Source: an uncultured Prevotella sp.
GTDB lineage: Bacteria; Bacteroidota; Bacteroidia; Bacteroidales; Bacteroidaceae
Reading direction: 5' to 3'
NCBI GenBank assembly: GCA_947177775.1
Contig: CAMWVS010000022.1
Span: forward strand, 1-42,928
Length of the DNA: 42,928 nucleotides
Position 1 is the stretch's first letter; each line of letters opens with the position of its first letter. The notes beneath the pieces were generated by a model. It did no database searches, was not told where the DNA came from, and was given only the letters and a program-made list of their open reading frames with translations. Below, piece after piece: positions 40,917 to 42,928 of the stretch. Made by a program: the position numbers and the translations under genes.

Positions 40917-40963
40917 GATTAATACATTTGTAGTAATAAGAAAATTATATAAACTTTCGTAAT

Positions 40964-42928
40964 ATGGAACAAAAACATCACTACACAGGCTTGTCCGATG
41001 CCCAGGTGCTCGAAAGCCGCAGAAAGAATGGTGCCAACGTGTTGACACCACCAGAGAAAGAACCATTATGGAAACAGTTCTTGGAGAAGTTCAGTGACCC
41101 GCTCATCATCATCCTGATGATTGCAGGCGCTTTGTCGATTGGTATTTCATGCTACGAGTTCTTCGGACTCGGACAGGGTGCTGCCGTATTCTTTGAACCT
41201 GTAGGAATATTTGTTGCCATTCTGCTTGCAACGGGGCTTGCCTTCTATTTTGAGTTGCAGGCAGACAAGGAGTTTACCATCCTCAATCAGGTGAATGACG
41301 ATGAACCAGTGGAGGTGAACCGCAATGGCAACACAACGCAGATTCCTCGCAAGGATATTGTTGTCGACGACATCGTGATTCTCAATACCGGTGAGGAAGT
41401 TCCGGCAGACAGCGAATTGCTCGAGGCCACATCGTTACACATGGATGAGTCAACATTGACTGGTGAACCAATGTGTGGCAAGAGCGTCGATGAGAAAGAT
41501 TTCGACAAGGCTGCCACCTATCCTACAAACCATGTGATGAAAGGCACTAAGGTTATGGAGGGTCATGGAATATGCCGTGTACTTGCTGTTGGTGACAAGA
41601 CAGAACAAGGTAAGGTGTTCGAGGCTGTACAGATTGATGACAGCATGAAGACCCCGCTCAATGAGCAGCTCGATGGATTGAGTGACTGGATTACCAAGGT
41701 AAGCTATGGTTTTGCCGCACTTATTGTCATCGGACGTATCATTATGTACTTCGTGACAAATGGGACCGACTGTTTCGGTTCAATGGAGCAGGTCGCTCCG
41801 TTCATAGCATACGTTCTTCAAACATTGATGATTGCCGTAACGCTTGTGGTTGTGGCTGTGCCGGAGGGACTGCCAATGGCTGTTACCTTGAGTTTGGCTT
41901 ACAGCATGCGTCGTATGCTCAAGACCAACAACCTTGTAAGAAAGATGCATGCTTGTGAGACAATGGGTGCAACTACAGTTATCTGTACCGATAAGACGGG
42001 AACGCTGACGCAGAATCTGATGAGCGTGGATGAGATGAAAATATATGGCGATACGCCGAAGGAGGTTGTTAATGAGGGTATTGCCGTAAACTCTACTGCT
42101 TCCATTGATTTCTCAGACAAGAGCAAACCGCAGATTCTAGGCAACCCAACGGAAGGGGCACTTCTTCTTTGGTTGAACAATCAGGGTGTAGATTATCGCT
42201 CTATACGTGAGAGTGTAAAGACTGTTGCGGAGGTGCCATTCTCTACAGAACGCAAGTATATGGCAACCATAGTAGAGTCTGTAGCGTTGAAAGGCAAGAA
42301 AGTGCTTTATGTGAAGGGTGCTCCCGAGATAGTGTTCGGTCTATGTAAAGAAACATCCGTAAGCAAAGAGGATGTTGAAAAGCAACTGACAGAATATCAG
42401 AATCGCGCAATGCGCACTCTTGGCTTCGCCTACCAGGTATTGAACGATGGTGATAAAGCGATTGAAGACAACAAGATAGTCGCAGACAAACTCTGCTTCA
42501 TAGGAGTTGCAGCTATTGCAGACCCAGTAAGACTGGATGTACCTTCTGCTGTTAAGGAATGCGTTGATGCCGGTATAAGCGTGAAGATTGTAACTGGTGA
42601 CACTCCTGGAACAGCAAAGGAAATTGCACGTCAGATCGGCCTTTGGGATAATGCGAAGGATACGGAGCGTAATATCATTACAGGTCCAGAATTTGCAGCA
42701 TTGTCGGATACAGAATTACAGGAGCGCATTCTTGACTTGAAGATTATCTCTCGTGCTCGTCCTATGGACAAGAAACGTCTGGTGGAGACCTTGCAGAAGA
42801 AGAATCAGGTGGTTGCTGTAACGGGTGACGGAACAAACGATGCTCCAGCTCTTCGTGCAGCCCACGTCGGCCTGTCAATGGGTGACGGCACGAGCGTAGC
42901 AAAGGAAGCATCCGATATTACAATCATC
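40964..42928 (+). CDS. PMCA-type calcium-translocating P-type ATPase (partial, runs off window)
   Basis: The reading frame is open from ATG 40964 to the window edge: 655 residues, lacking the C-terminal membrane helices. It shows DPLIIILMIAGALSIGIS and VGIFVAILLATGLAFYFE as the first helix pair. The actuator motif is LTGEP (E168). The calcium-site motif is PEGLPMAVTLSLAYSM (P300, E301). The phosphorylation site is ICTDKTGTLTQN (D343). KGAPEIV and VTGDGTNDAPALRAAHVGLS follow in the nucleotide-binding and hinge regions. These match PMCA/PMR-type calcium exporters, which pump calcium out of the cytosol. Base composition looks closer to the left half of the window than the Ter genes do. The neighbourhood with calcium-binding TerD proteins may be functional or accidental. 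Confidence 0.9.
   Translation, partial: MEQKHHYTGLSDAQVLESRRKNGANVLTPPEKEPLWKQFLEKFSDPLIIILMIAGALSIGISCYEFFGLGQGAAVFFEPVGIFVAILLATGLAFYFELQADKEFTILNQVNDDEPVEVNRNGNTTQIPRKDIVVDDIVILNTGEEVPADSELLEATSLHMDESTLTGEPMCGKSVDEKDFDKAATYPTNHVMKGTKVMEGHGICRVLAVGDKTEQGKVFEAVQIDDSMKTPLNEQLDGLSDWITKVSYGFAALIVIGRIIMYFVTNGTDCFGSMEQVAPFIAYVLQTLMIAVTLVVVAVPEGLPMAVTLSLAYSMRRMLKTNNLVRKMHACETMGATTVICTDKTGTLTQNLMSVDEMKIYGDTPKEVVNEGIAVNSTASIDFSDKSKPQILGNPTEGALLLWLNNQGVDYRSIRESVKTVAEVPFSTERKYMATIVESVALKGKKVLYVKGAPEIVFGLCKETSVSKEDVEKQLTEYQNRAMRTLGFAYQVLNDGDKAIEDNKIVADKLCFIGVAAIADPVRLDVPSAVKECVDAGISVKIVTGDTPGTAKEIARQIGLWDNAKDTERNIITGPEFAALSDTELQERILDLKIISRARPMDKKRLVETLQKKNQVVAVTGDGTNDAPALRAAHVGLSMGDGTSVAKEASDITII

Overview
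The window looks like a chromosomal segment of a Bacteroidales bacterium, most likely Prevotella-like. The support is the Bacteroidetes promoter element TAnnTTTG in front of many genes, a sensor/response-regulator pair of Bacteroidales type, a UpxY-type NusG paralogue, orphan plant-glycan hydrolases, and a Prevotella-style C-terminal tail (YSLDGRRM...VRKVFVK) on a secreted protein. The organism call is inference; no rRNA or tRNA gene was seen.

Left part (1-24,000, visibly GC-rich). After a palindromic interspersed repeat come kdgK and eda (lower Entner-Doudoroff/uronate route). They are followed by a very large two-module sensor kinase, its response regulator and a small membrane protein. Next are a flavodoxin and a nitrogen-assimilation operon (TorF-like porin, P-II protein, Amt ammonium channel) that ends in an exceptional 32-bp perfect hairpin. 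On the minus strand sit three glycosidases (GH95, GH106, GH29) aimed at fucosyl/rhamnosyl decorations of plant glycans, with no SusC/SusD nearby. A WecB-family protein lacking most canonical catalytic residues runs divergently from them. A cobalamin riboswitch then heads a DUF4465-like surface protein, a BtuF-like lipoprotein and a BtuC-like permease, with no ATPase or receptor gene. A second, inverted copy of the interspersed repeat closes this half.

Right part (about 24,000-40,940, visibly AT-richer) is a large Ter (TerD/TerY-P) stress-response island. It opens with a long structured 5' leader and a UpxY/NusG-type antiterminator, then a TerB-like protein. Four TerD-superfamily proteins follow, then three von Willebrand A (TerY) proteins, an AIM24-like protein, a PP2C phosphatase and a protein kinase with a zinc ribbon. 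A membrane arm comes next (DUF2569-like protein, GYF-PrsW protease, DUF4407-like protein), with small unknown proteins and a small secreted protein. The window ends inside a PMCA-type calcium ATPase.

The most notable observation is regulatory. Three promoters inside the Ter island (before 27137, 38149 and 40497) carry the same pair of operator-like sites, TGTAAnnTTGCAA and ATTGyAAyrTT. The two sites are 42-43 bp apart, and the first lies 85-86 bp upstream of the -7 element in every case. This points to a dedicated, undescribed regulator controlling a multi-operon Ter regulon. A processive antiterminator and an internal 12-bp hairpin may add control of transcript elongation. All comparisons were made by eye; no searches or folding programs were run.
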